Assembly (NCBI GenBank): GCA_002340985.1
Contig: DDNC01000014.1
Location: forward strand, 461,601-494,427
Source of the DNA: Firmicutes bacterium UBA2530
GTDB lineage: Bacteria > Bacillota > Clostridia > Tissierellales > Sedimentibacteraceae
Reading direction: 5' to 3'
DNA: 32,827 nt
Under the pieces are notes generated by a model. It was not told where the DNA came from. It made no database searches and saw only the letters and a program-made list of their open reading frames with translations. Shown here piece after piece: positions 24,456-31,674 of this stretch (within the stretch, counting starts at the first letter, position 1; each line of letters opens with the position of its first letter). The translations under genes were made by a program, and so were the position numbers.

Positions 24456-25977
24456 AGCCTTCACCCCTCTTTGATCCCGCCATATAAAGTCCAAGCTCAC
24501 TTACGGTTATTTCTTTAGGATTTAATTCTCCCACAATTTCACCTTCATATATTACCAATATCCTGTCACTTACGTTCATAACCTCATCAAGCTCCAATGA
24601 AATCAGCAGCACTGCCTTTCCTTCATTCCTCTGCGCCATAAGCTGCTTGTGAATATATTCTGTTGCTCCAACATCAAGCCCTCTTGTAGGCTGGACGGCC
24701 AGTACTATTTCAGGATCTCTGTCAAGCTCCCTGGCAATTATCAGCTTCTGCTGATTGCCTCCGGACATGTTTCTTACCACTGAATCTTCATCCTTCGGGC
24801 TCCGGATATCATATTGCTTAATAAGTTTTCTGGCATATTCCCTTACGGAATTAAATTTAATAAGTCCGAATTTCTGAAATCTCGGCTCATAATACGTCTG
24901 CATGACCGCATTTTGCTGAAGGTCAAAGTCCAGAATAAGTCCGTGCTTATGCCTGTCTTCAGGTATATGTGCCATTCCGTAAATACATTTTCTCCTTATG
25001 GATTCTCTTGTTACATCTCTGCCGTTTAAAAATACTTTTCCTTCATTTATCGGTATAAGTCCTGTAATGCCATATACAAGCTCTGACTGCCCGTTGCCGT
25101 CAATACCTGCAATACACACAATTTCGCCTCTGTTAACGTCAAATGTCACATCATTGACCATGTTCTTTTTTGAGTTCCTGGCTTTTATAGTCAGATTCCT
25201 TACTTCCAAAACGGCTTCGCCGACCTTGGCATCTATTTTTTCTATATTAAAGCTTACCTTGCGCCCTACCATCATTTCAGACATCTGTTCCTTTGACGTG
25301 GTGCTCACATCTACCGTCCCTATGTGCCTGCCCTTTCTCAACACCGTACAGCGGTCAGCTACTTCCTTTATCTCATTTAATTTATGAGAAATAAAAATTA
25401 TGGATTTGCCTTCTTTTACAAGCTCCTTCATAACCTTCATCAATTCTTCTATTTCCTGAGGTGTAAGCACGGCTGTGGGTTCATCAAAAATAAGTATATC
25501 GTTGTCACAGTACAGCATCTTGAGTATTTCAACCCTTTGCTGCATACCCACCGTAATATCCGAGATATATGCATCGGGATCGATTTTCAGCTTATATTTA
25601 TTGCTGAGATCCATTACTTTTTTACGCGCGTCGTCTTTTCTTAAAATTCCTGCCTTTACCGTTTCCCTTCCCAATATGATACTTTCCAGCACCGTAAAAT
25701 TATGCACCAATTTGAAGTGCTGATGAACCATGCCTATATTCAAGTTGTTTGCATCATTTGGATTGCTGATTTGCTCGGCTTTTCCGTTTATTATTATTTC
25801 TCCCTTTTCTGCCTGGTACAAGCCGAAAAGTACGCTCATTAGGGTGGATTTTCCTGCTCCGTTTTCCCCCAGCAGCGCATGTACTTCACCTTTTTTTACC
25901 TTGAAGGTAACATCATCAAGTGCTTTAAATTTTCCGAATATTTTAGTAATATGATTCATTTCTATAACATATTCCAT
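24439..25977 (-). CDS. nupO: Nucleoside-type ABC transporter ATPase with two nucleotide-binding domains
   Basis: Energises the transporter in the cytoplasm. The 512 residues form two ABC domains. The first has Walker A GENGAGKST (38-46), an atypical signature DITVGMQQRVEIL and Walker B ILIFDEPTAVLTPQE. The second has a degenerate Walker A (GIDGNGQSELV), a good signature NMSGGNQQKLI and a degenerate Walker B (VLAVQPTRGLDVGA), lacking the catalytic Glu. This asymmetry is normal for the sugar/nucleoside importer class (RbsA, YufO). It lies between the BMP lipoprotein and the permeases. Confidence 0.93.
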   Translation of the reverse strand: MEYVIEMNHITKIFGKFKALDDVTFKVKKGEVHALLGENGAGKSTLMSVLFGLYQAEKGEIIINGKAEQISNPNDANNLNIGMVHQHFKLVHNFTVLESIILGRETVKAGILRKDDARKKVMDLSNKYKLKIDPDAYISDITVGMQQRVEILKMLYCDNDILIFDEPTAVLTPQEIEELMKVMKELVKEGKSIIFISHKLNEIKEVADRCTVLRKGRHIGTVDVSTTSKEQMSEMMVGRKVSFNIEKIDAKVGEAVLEVRNLTIKARNSKKNMVNDVTFDVNRGEIVCIAGIDGNGQSELVYGITGLIPINEGKVFLNGRDVTRESIRRKCIYGMAHIPEDRHKHGLILDFDLQQNAVMQTYYEPRFQKFGLIKFNSVREYARKLIKQYDIRSPKDEDSVVRNMSGGNQQKLIIARELDRDPEIVLAVQPTRGLDVGATEYIHKQLMAQRNEGKAVLLISLELDEVMNVSDRILVIYEGEIVGELNPKEITVSELGLYMAGSKRGEGYGKKA

Positions 25978-26008
25978 ACAGCACCACCTAAGACTATAAG
26001 TTTATGAA

Positions 26009-26046
26009 TAAGGTTGCTTAAAAGACTACAGTCCAAAGCAACCTTA
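26009..26046 (-). promoter_or_regulatory. RNA hairpin between the BMP lipoprotein and ATPase genes
   Basis: A perfect 11-bp inverted repeat, TAAGGTTGCTT/AAGCAACCTTA, with a loop of 16 bases, starts about 20 bases after the lipoprotein stop. No T-run follows it, so it is more likely a stabilising or processing hairpin that keeps the binding-protein message more abundant than the distal genes, as seen in many ABC operons. Confidence 0.6.
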
Positions 26047-26067
26047 CAATATTAATTAATTATTTTG

Positions 26068-27207
26068 CTATTTGATTACTTCAATCTTAACCTTTTCCAC
26101 TGCAATATCTGCCGCCGTTACTTCTTCTGCGGGTTTGCCTGAATTTGCAACAACTGCCGAATCATTCAGTATCTTCACATCTTTTGAAACGATTTTTGAG
26201 TAAATTGCATCATAGTCAGCCTGTGAAAACTTTTCAAATCTTGAGTTTTCCATAGGAAGCTGAACGCCCTTAACTGTTGCATCCAACGAAACTGTTGTTC
26301 CTCCGGGGAAGCTTTTAGCATAGTAGCTTGCAAGTGCATCGTACACAGATTTTGAAAGGTTTTTCATGGAGGATGTTATAACTGTATTGGATTCTGCAGA
26401 TTGATCTACGTCAACCCCTATTACTTTCCTGCCTGCTGCTTCCGCAGCCTTCATTACAGAGTTTCCAACGGCTCCGCCGCATGCAAATATAACTTCTGTT
26501 CCTTCATTGAACCATGCCGAGGCTTTTGCCTGATTTTCAGGGGAGGCATCAAAATTTCCCACATAAGTATATTTAACCTGAATATCATCTGATAATCGAA
26601 GCTCTTTCGCAGCATATTCAGCTCCCTGTACAAATCCGTATCCGTAACGTACAACCGCCGGCACTGCCATACCGCCCATAAAGCCTAACTTTGTATAGCC
26701 TTCCTTAACTATGCTGTATCCTGCCAGAAATCCTGCCTCTTCCTCGGCATAGAATATTGAATATGTATTAGGAGCTATTTCAATATTATAATCTCCTGCA
26801 TGAGGGGCACCGTCAAGAATTACGAAATTAACTTCCGGATACTTTGTTTGAACAGTATGAATCGGAACCTCAAACAGGAATCCCGGGCAAACAATCACCT
26901 TAGCACCGGCTTTAACCGCAAGGTCTATTGAATTGATATAAGCTGCATCTGATTTCTCTGTCGGTTTGTAATACTTGTAAGTTATACCTTTTTCCTTTGC
27001 ATATGCTTCTACACCCTCCCATGCCCCCTGGTTAAATGATTTGTCATCAATCGTTCCAACATCGGTTATCAATGCCAACTCAAATTTATTGCTGTCAGCC
27101 GGTGTTTCCGCAGGCTTATCCGTCGCTTGCTCTTGCGTACATGATGAAAAAGCAAAAATCATTACAAAGGCAAGTACAACTATAAATAGCTTTCTCCACA
27201 ACTTCAT
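26068..27207 (-). CDS. nupN: BMP-family substrate-binding lipoprotein
   Basis: Extracellular lipid-anchored binding protein that captures the substrate for the transporter. The signal peptide (KLFIVVLAFVMIFAFSSC) ends at lipobox cysteine C23. The basic membrane protein fold is evident: FELALITDVGTIDDKSFNQGAWEG, VDLAVKAGAKVIVCPGF, GFMGGMAVPAVVRYGYGFVQG and FACGGAVGNSVMKAAEAAGRKVIGVDVDQS. Members bind nucleosides (PnrA, MED, YufN). The 379 residues are full length. It follows deoC by about 40 bases, so a nucleoside substrate is likely, though guanosine, adenosine or deoxynucleosides cannot be told apart. Confidence 0.92.
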   Translation of the reverse strand: MKLWRKLFIVVLAFVMIFAFSSCTQEQATDKPAETPADSNKFELALITDVGTIDDKSFNQGAWEGVEAYAKEKGITYKYYKPTEKSDAAYINSIDLAVKAGAKVIVCPGFLFEVPIHTVQTKYPEVNFVILDGAPHAGDYNIEIAPNTYSIFYAEEEAGFLAGYSIVKEGYTKLGFMGGMAVPAVVRYGYGFVQGAEYAAKELRLSDDIQVKYTYVGNFDASPENQAKASAWFNEGTEVIFACGGAVGNSVMKAAEAAGRKVIGVDVDQSAESNTVITSSMKNLSKSVYDALASYYAKSFPGGTTVSLDATVKGVQLPMENSRFEKFSQADYDAIYSKIVSKDVKILNDSAVVANSGKPAEEVTAADIAVEKVKIEVIK

Positions 27208-27248
27208 AATACTTATTCCCTCCGAATATTATTAAATTTTTTGAAGAT

Positions 27249-27914
27249 TTATAAATTACGCTGTTCAGCGTCCTTTATCAGGTTAATTGCGGAACTTGTT
27301 CCTATTCTTGAACATCCCTCTTCAATAAAGGCCTTCATATCTTCAATTGTCCTTATTCCCCCTGATGCCTTAATCTTAACATTTGGACCTATGTATTTTT
27401 TAAACAGTCTGACATCCTCCAAATCAGCACCTGCCGTGCCAAAACCGGTTGATGTTTTTATATAATCTGCTCCCCCATTTGTAACGGCTCGGCAGACTTC
27501 TATTTTTTCTTCGTGTGTCAAATAACACGTTTCAACTATAACCTTCAATATTTTATCGCCAGCTGCTTTCTTTATTGCCGCAATTTCTTCCTCCACTTTT
27601 TTATACTCCATATTTTTTACATCGGAAATATTGATTACCATATCAATTTCATTCGCTCCGTCAGCAATGGCACGTGTGCATTCCGATATCTTTGCTTCTG
27701 TTACGGAATATCCCAGCGGAAATCCTATTACAGTGCATATATTTATTTTTTCACCGTATGTATCATTGATTTGCTTTACATAACAAGGCGGCACGCATAC
27801 GGATGCAACCTTGTATTCAATAGCTTCATCACACAGGGCACTTATATCTCTCCATGTTGCAAACGCTTTCAATTGAGTGTGATCTACATATTTTAAAAGC
27901 TCAATATTGTTCAT
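27249..27914 (-). CDS. deoC: Deoxyribose-phosphate aldolase
   Basis: Cleaves 2-deoxyribose 5-phosphate to acetaldehyde and glyceraldehyde 3-phosphate, the last step of deoxynucleoside breakdown. The 221-residue protein has the TIM-barrel Schiff-base lysine K153 in YIKTSTGFG, the helper lysine K182 in KIKASGGIRT and the acidic D91 in EIDMVIN. ATG 27914 is preferred because GGTGGG precedes it by seven bases; the longer frame to 27938 has no ribosome site. As the first gene of the operon it links import by the following ABC transporter to carbon and energy use. The phosphorylase and deoB steps are not in the window. Confidence 0.95.
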   Translation of the reverse strand: MNNIELLKYVDHTQLKAFATWRDISALCDEAIEYKVASVCVPPCYVKQINDTYGEKINICTVIGFPLGYSVTEAKISECTRAIADGANEIDMVINISDVKNMEYKKVEEEIAAIKKAAGDKILKVIVETCYLTHEEKIEVCRAVTNGGADYIKTSTGFGTAGADLEDVRLFKKYIGPNVKIKASGGIRTIEDMKAFIEEGCSRIGTSSAINLIKDAEQRNL

Positions 27915-27943
27915 ATTTAAACCCACCTGTTCTTCCATTATCT

Positions 27944-27959
27944 ACTTGTGTTTACAAGT
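27944..27959. promoter_or_regulatory. Palindromic operator over the deoC promoter
   Basis: The sequence ACTTGTGTTTACAAGT is a perfect 6-bp inverted repeat (ACTTGT/ACAAGT) with a 4-base centre. It overlaps the -10 and the predicted transcription start, a position typical of a repressor site. The regulator is unknown; a nucleoside- or sugar-responsive repressor is a reasonable guess. Confidence 0.6.
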
Positions 27960-27985
27960 TTATCACAAAAAAATATTTACGTCAA
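27957..27985 (-). promoter_or_regulatory. Promoter of the deoC-nup operon
   Basis: Minus strand TTGACG (27985-27980), 17-base spacer, TAAACT (27962-27957, four of six). It lies between the upstream terminator and deoC, the only space available for a promoter. Confidence 0.65.
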
Positions 27986-27998
27986 TTATATCTTAAGA

Positions 27999-28038
27999 CA
28001 AGAAAACTGATACCTATAAGTTATAAAGCATCAGTTTT
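27999..28038 (-). terminator. Terminator after the AcoX-like gene
   Basis: A 9-bp stem AAAACTGAT/ATCAGTTTT encloses 18 bases. On the minus strand it is followed by TTTTCTTG. It lies 25 bases after the stop at 28063 and separates this gene from the deoC operon. A T-run also exists on the plus side, so it may work in both directions. Confidence 0.65.
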
Positions 28039-28062
28039 TTGCTATTTTTGAACTGCTTAACG

Positions 28063-29052
28063 CTATGAAAAGAACCCTCCAAGCTGAGCGATCTCCAGTG
28101 CCTTTACAACATCCACGTGATATGGTCCTTTGCGCGTAACTTTGAATATAAATTTGTCTCCCGGGGAAAATTCCACTTCCTTTTCTCCGTCAAGGGCTAT
28201 GGTTCCTCTTTCATCTGCCGTAAACTCATATCCCTCCTCCAGCTCAAGCATGACAGGAGAACCTACAAGAAGAGATTCAAGTATGCCCGCAGATACGGGA
28301 GCCACAACGGGTTCTCCTTGATTAATATCTACGCACATGCCGAAATTATCCTGAGGAGTCACTATTTTTCTGCACCCTGCTATTGAAGAAAAACCTATTG
28401 ATGCGGGGTGGCTTCTTGTTACAAATATCTTTTTAATATTTTCCATATCCCATATTGCCTTGGATGCAATATGCACCTCATTTGAGATTACCGCATCTAC
28501 AAGAGCAATATCAACCAGCTCTGAATCCTTGTATATTTCTATCCTTTTATCTCTTATTGCATACAGATTTCTTTCAAATTTATTTGATGCGGCAGCTGCC
28601 GCCGCCATTCCTGCAATAGTTCCTTCAATCATTACGGGGTAGACGTTATTTGTCCCTGTAGATACTGCAATAATGGGAGTATCCTTTACGACCTTTGCCA
28701 AGGCTCTGTTGGTTCCGTCCCCTCCAAGCGTTACAATACATCCTACGCCTTGCTTTTCCATGTATTCCGTAATATTCAGCGTATCTCTGAAGCTGTTGTA
28801 TTTTGGAAGCTCCACTAATTCTATTTCACATTTTAATGTTTTTCTTGTTATTAATCTTTCCTTTACCTTGTACCCTATTCTGCTGAAGTCTGAAAGCATG
28901 TATATCTTTTCAACCCCAAGAGCCTGAGCGCCTAATATTATTCTCTCAACAATATTTATTTTCTCTCCATTATCCGTTACGGTTGCATAGGATAAAAGTC
29001 TCCTTATGTCCTTTCCCGATGCCGGATTTGCTATAATTCCTATTGAAGTCAT
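28063..29052 (-). CDS. ATP-NAD kinase / AcoX family protein
   Basis: A 329-residue protein of the NAD kinase-like superfamily. The diagnostic nucleotide-binding motif GGDGT appears in VTLGGDGTNRALAKV near residue 112, followed by IIAVSTGTNNVYPV, equivalent to the NE/D motif region. The N-terminus IGIIANPASGKDIRRL is typical of the AcoX subgroup found near acetoin and other catabolic genes, rather than the housekeeping NAD kinase. Whether it phosphorylates NAD or another molecule is unknown. It starts 37 bases after the Sec-FrnE gene with a GGAGG site and no promoter visible, so the two are probably co-transcribed. Confidence 0.85.
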   Translation of the reverse strand: MTSIGIIANPASGKDIRRLLSYATVTDNGEKINIVERIILGAQALGVEKIYMLSDFSRIGYKVKERLITRKTLKCEIELVELPKYNSFRDTLNITEYMEKQGVGCIVTLGGDGTNRALAKVVKDTPIIAVSTGTNNVYPVMIEGTIAGMAAAAAASNKFERNLYAIRDKRIEIYKDSELVDIALVDAVISNEVHIASKAIWDMENIKKIFVTRSHPASIGFSSIAGCRKIVTPQDNFGMCVDINQGEPVVAPVSAGILESLLVGSPVMLELEEGYEFTADERGTIALDGEKEVEFSPGDKFIFKVTRKGPYHVDVVKALEIAQLGGFFS

Positions 29053-29088
29053 TTTTCCTCCTGTTGTGCTGTTGCTTTATTTTACTAT

Positions 29089-29697
29089 TTACCGCAACTT
29101 ACTCTCCGCGTAATTAAATGCCTCCTTAAATGAAGCAATTGGCTTGGCTCCCACGAGGACGGTCATATCGTCAATTATAAATGTGGGAGTGCTGTTTACA
29201 TTGTAATTGCGTGCTGTTTCATGTGCCTCTCTAATTCTTTCTTCATAAATTCCCGTCTTAATTTTACTGAGCATTTCTTCCTTGTCCAATTCAATGTTTT
29301 CGGCTATGGAGGCCAGCAATCGGTCATTATTTATATCCATGCCCTTTGTGAAATATTCATAAAATATTTTATCTTGAAATTCGTGAAATCTTCCGTTATC
29401 CTTTGCATACTCTCCTGCCAAAAGAGCTTTATGAGTATTTGACATCATATCTGCTCCGCAAAAGCTGATACCATATTCAGCGCCCATATGGGACAAATTC
29501 ATGAACATTCCTTCAAGGGGCATTCCCGGAAATAAATCCGAAACCCTCTGACCCTTTTCCGGAACCTCGGGATGTATTTCAAATGGCAGCCATTGATCAT
29601 CTATTGTATATTCCTTTTTAAGCTCATCGACAATACCTTTGCCAATATAGCAAAATGGTCATGTATAATCTGAAAATATAATTAATTTATGCTTCAT
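29089..29697 (-). CDS. FrnE/DsbA-family oxidoreductase, probable selenoprotein (UPFC)
   Basis: A thioredoxin-fold protein of the DsbA/FrnE family. The frame from ATG 29697, which has AGGAGAAGG just upstream, reads MKHKLIIFSDYT, then TGA at 29661-29659 (codon 13), then PFCYIGKGIVDELKKEY and on to a normal stop, 202 residues in all, close to family length. FrnE proteins carry C-P-x-C followed by YIGK at this point, so the TGA replaces the first active-site Cys and would encode selenocysteine (U13-P-F-C16). A SECIS-like hairpin follows it. The rest is intact, including the cis-proline region NVNSTPTFIIDD near residue 170. Without readthrough, translation could begin only at an internal methionine (about 29523), giving 144 residues without the active site. 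UGA serves as a normal stop in phoH, rbgA and others here. A nonsense mutation from TGC is the alternative. Confidence 0.85.
29622..29651 (-). promoter_or_regulatory. Candidate bacterial SECIS element
   Basis: In the mRNA, ATTGGCAA (29646-29639) and TTGTCGAT (29633-29626) form an 8-bp stem with two G-U pairs and the apical loop AGGUA. An outer GCU/AGC helix closes it over a small internal loop. The loop begins 20 bases after the UGA and has G in its second position, which fits the published bacterial SECIS pattern (loop about 16-37 bases downstream, early G) as I remember it. Confidence 0.65.
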
Positions 29698-29736
29698 TTC
29701 CTTCTCCTTTTAGGTTAATAATTTTGTTATACCCAT

Positions 29737-29742
29737 ATTATA
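29737..29742 (-). promoter_or_regulatory. Possible -10 of the selenoprotein operon
   Basis: A TATAAT on the minus strand lies 40 bases before the ATG, after the rnhB terminator. No good -35 hexamer is present at 16-18 bases, so the promoter would need an activator or another sigma factor, or this is chance. Confidence 0.35.
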
Positions 29743-29757
29743 TCTGAAATAATCATA

Positions 29758-29795
29758 ATAAAAGAACAAACGTTATATAAAGCTCATTTGTTCTT
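29758..29795 (-). terminator. Terminator overlapping the rnhB 3' end
   Basis: Minus strand AAGAACAAA (29795-29787) and TTTGTTCTT (29770-29762) form a 9-bp stem followed by TTATT. The 5' arm consists of rnhB codons and the loop holds its stop codon. It separates the rimM-to-rnhB block from the selenoprotein operon. Confidence 0.65.
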
Positions 29796-30408
29796 GTGTA
29801 TTCATTATTTTTTTAAGAAATGTCTTTCTGTGAATCTCCGTGGGCCCGTACTCAAGCAGTGCATCTATATGCTCCTTTGTGCCGTAGCCCTTGTTTTTTG
29901 CTAAATTATACTCCGGATAAATTTTGTCCGCCTCATCCATCTGCCTGTCTCTCGTGACCTTGGCTATAATTGAAGCTGCGGCAATCCCGTGGCATTTTGC
30001 ATCTCCCTTAACTATGTTAAGCTGCGGTATGTATGTATCTAATTTTTCTGCATCTATCAGAAGATAGTCCGGGACTACCTTGTTTCCTTCCTTATCCCTC
30101 AGATTTTCAACTGCCTGGAGCATAGCGAGCTTGGTGGCATTTTTTATGTTGATTTCATCCACCTTTTCACAGCTCATCTCTCCTATGCCCACAGCCACAG
30201 CCTTTTCCATAATAACATCAAACAGCTGCTCTCTCTTTTTGTGTGTCAGCTTCTTTGAATCATTTACACCCTCTATGAGAACATCTTTCGGCATAATTAC
30301 TGCGCAGGTCACCACACTTCCCGCAAGGCATCCCCTGCCTACCTCGTCTATGCATGCAAGATACTCATATCCCTTGTTCCACAATTCCTGTTCAATTTTA
30401 AGCATCAT
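29773..30408 (-). CDS. rnhB: Ribonuclease HII
   Basis: Removes RNA from RNA-DNA hybrids and misincorporated ribonucleotides. The catalytic acidic pair is in CIDEVGRGCLAGSVV (D21, E22), followed by SKKLTHKKREQLF, LLIDAEKL and HGIAAASIIAKVTRDR, all standard for the family. The length of 211 is normal. The start overlaps the rbgA stop (ATGATG), so the two are coupled; rbgA-rnhB is a conserved Firmicute pair (ylqF-rnhB). Confidence 0.97.
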   Translation of the reverse strand: MMLKIEQELWNKGYEYLACIDEVGRGCLAGSVVTCAVIMPKDVLIEGVNDSKKLTHKKREQLFDVIMEKAVAVGIGEMSCEKVDEINIKNATKLAMLQAVENLRDKEGNKVVPDYLLIDAEKLDTYIPQLNIVKGDAKCHGIAAASIIAKVTRDRQMDEADKIYPEYNLAKNKGYGTKEHIDALLEYGPTEIHRKTFLKKIMNTQEQMSFI

Positions 30409-31256
30409 CGTTCACCTATTTGTTCCAAAGTTATATTTCCTAACTTTCCGCTTCTGAAATCATTCAGCAGCAGGTTGGCAACTCTTAAGTAATCTATTTC
30501 GGAATTGTTTATGAGATATCCTTTTTTAAATGCTATGTTATCCAATATGTCCAAGGACTTTTCTCCCTGTTCGATATTATATTTTTCCAATATTGAGTTT
30601 ATTTTGTTCATTCCAATCATTTTTTCAACAAATTTCAGGGCTATTTCTTCCAGCACAAGTGTTTCATCCTTAATTGCCCCTGTAAAAGCCAAGTTTAGGG
30701 CGCCTATCTCGTCTTCAAACTTAGGCCACAAAATCCCCGGTGTATCCAGCAAATCGATATTGTTTGCCAGGTTAATCCATTGCTTGCCCTTTGTAACTCC
30801 GGGCATGTTTCCTGTCTTGGCGCTTTTCTTTTTAGCCAATGAATTTATCAGCGTTGATTTTCCTACGTTGGGTATGCCCACAATCATTGCCTTGATTCTC
30901 CTGTTTATCAGCCCGCGTTTCTTGTATCTTTCAAGTATTTCCTTAGAGGCATCAGCAATGGCATTGTCTAATTTTCTCAGTTCCTTATTGTTTGTTGAGT
31001 TGTACAGTACACATGACCAGCCCTTGCTTTTGTAATATTCTTCCCACATCTTGTTCATATTTGGGTCTGCAAGATCATATTTGTTCAGCACTATAAGTCT
31101 TTTTTTATCCCTGAACAGCTGATCAAAATCAGGATTTTTACTCGCTATGGGAATTCTTGCATCAATAACCTCTATTATAATGTTAACCAGCTTGATGTTT
31201 TCCTGAAGCAAATCCTTAGTTTTTTTCATATGCCCCGGATACCAGTTTATATTCAT
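30405..31256 (-). CDS. rbgA: Ribosome biogenesis GTPase RbgA (YlqF)
   Basis: Circularly permuted GTPase for late 50S subunit assembly. The motif order is G4 (NKYDL, near residue 60), then G1 (GIPNVGKST, near 130), then G3 (DTPGILWP), the signature of the permuted YlqF group. The N-terminus NINWYPGHMKKTKDLL with its histidine is typical. I start at ATG 31256 (283 residues), where GGTGG lies five bases upstream. A terminator separates it from rplS, but both belong to ribosome assembly. Confidence 0.96.
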   Translation of the reverse strand: MNINWYPGHMKKTKDLLQENIKLVNIIIEVIDARIPIASKNPDFDQLFRDKKRLIVLNKYDLADPNMNKMWEEYYKSKGWSCVLYNSTNNKELRKLDNAIADASKEILERYKKRGLINRRIKAMIVGIPNVGKSTLINSLAKKKSAKTGNMPGVTKGKQWINLANNIDLLDTPGILWPKFEDEIGALNLAFTGAIKDETLVLEEIALKFVEKMIGMNKINSILEKYNIEQGEKSLDILDNIAFKKGYLINNSEIDYLRVANLLLNDFRSGKLGNITLEQIGER

Positions 31257-31272
31257 AAATACCACCCATCCT

Positions 31273-31304
31273 TTAAATAAAATTGAGGACCTCCGCCCTC
31301 AATT
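31273..31304 (-). terminator. Terminator between rplS and rbgA
   Basis: Minus strand AATTGAGG/CCTCAATT, an 8-bp stem with an 8-base loop, followed by TTATTTAAA. The T-run is imperfect, so it may attenuate rather than end the transcript, as rbgA has no visible promoter of its own. Confidence 0.75.
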
Positions 31305-31308
31305 AATA

Positions 31309-31656
31309 TTAATAGTTCTTTAATTCTTTAACCTTTGTAGCCTTACCTGTTCTTTCTCTCAGATAGTACAGTTTAGCACGTCTTACTTTACCTTTTCTTG
31401 TAACTTCGATTTTGTCGATTTTTGGTGAGTGTACAGGGAATGTTCTTTCAACTCCTACTCCGTAAGAAATCTTTCTTACTGTAAAAGTTTCTCTGTTGCT
31501 TCCGCCTTGTCTTTTTAAAACAATACCTTCGAACACCTGAATTCTTTCTCTGTTACCTTCTTTGATCTTAACATGCACTTTTACTGTATCTCCAACGTTA
31601 AAAGGTGTTACTTCACTTTTAAGCTGTTCATTTTCAAATGATTTTATTAAGTCCAT
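31309..31656 (-). CDS. rplS: 50S ribosomal protein L19
   Basis: Large-subunit protein located at the interface with the 30S subunit. All 115 residues match the family: DLIKSFENEQLKSEVTPFNVGDTVKVHVKIKEG, then RIQVFEGIVLKRQGG and RRAKLYYLRERTGKATKVKE. GGGAGG lies before ATG 31656. It follows trmD by 18 bases in the classical rimM-trmD-rplS order. Confidence 0.98.
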   Translation of the reverse strand: MDLIKSFENEQLKSEVTPFNVGDTVKVHVKIKEGNRERIQVFEGIVLKRQGGSNRETFTVRKISYGVGVERTFPVHSPKIDKIEVTRKGKVRRAKLYYLRERTGKATKVKELKNY

Positions 31657-31674
31657 TTTTTTACCTCCCTTCGC

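Noticed and set aside
26009..26046. Hairpin as an intrinsic terminator
   Set aside because: No T-run follows, and the downstream ATPase and permeases have no promoter of their own.
29659..29661. The TGA as evidence of a simple pseudogene
   Set aside because: Not excluded, but less likely: it is the only defect, falls exactly on the catalytic Cys codon, is followed by a SECIS-like hairpin, and has an intact ribosome site.
29659..29661. UGA reassigned to Trp or Gly genome-wide
   Set aside because: UGA is the terminal stop of several well-defined genes here (phoH, HerA-like, rbgA, rimM, nupP), and tryptophans at conserved sites use TGG.
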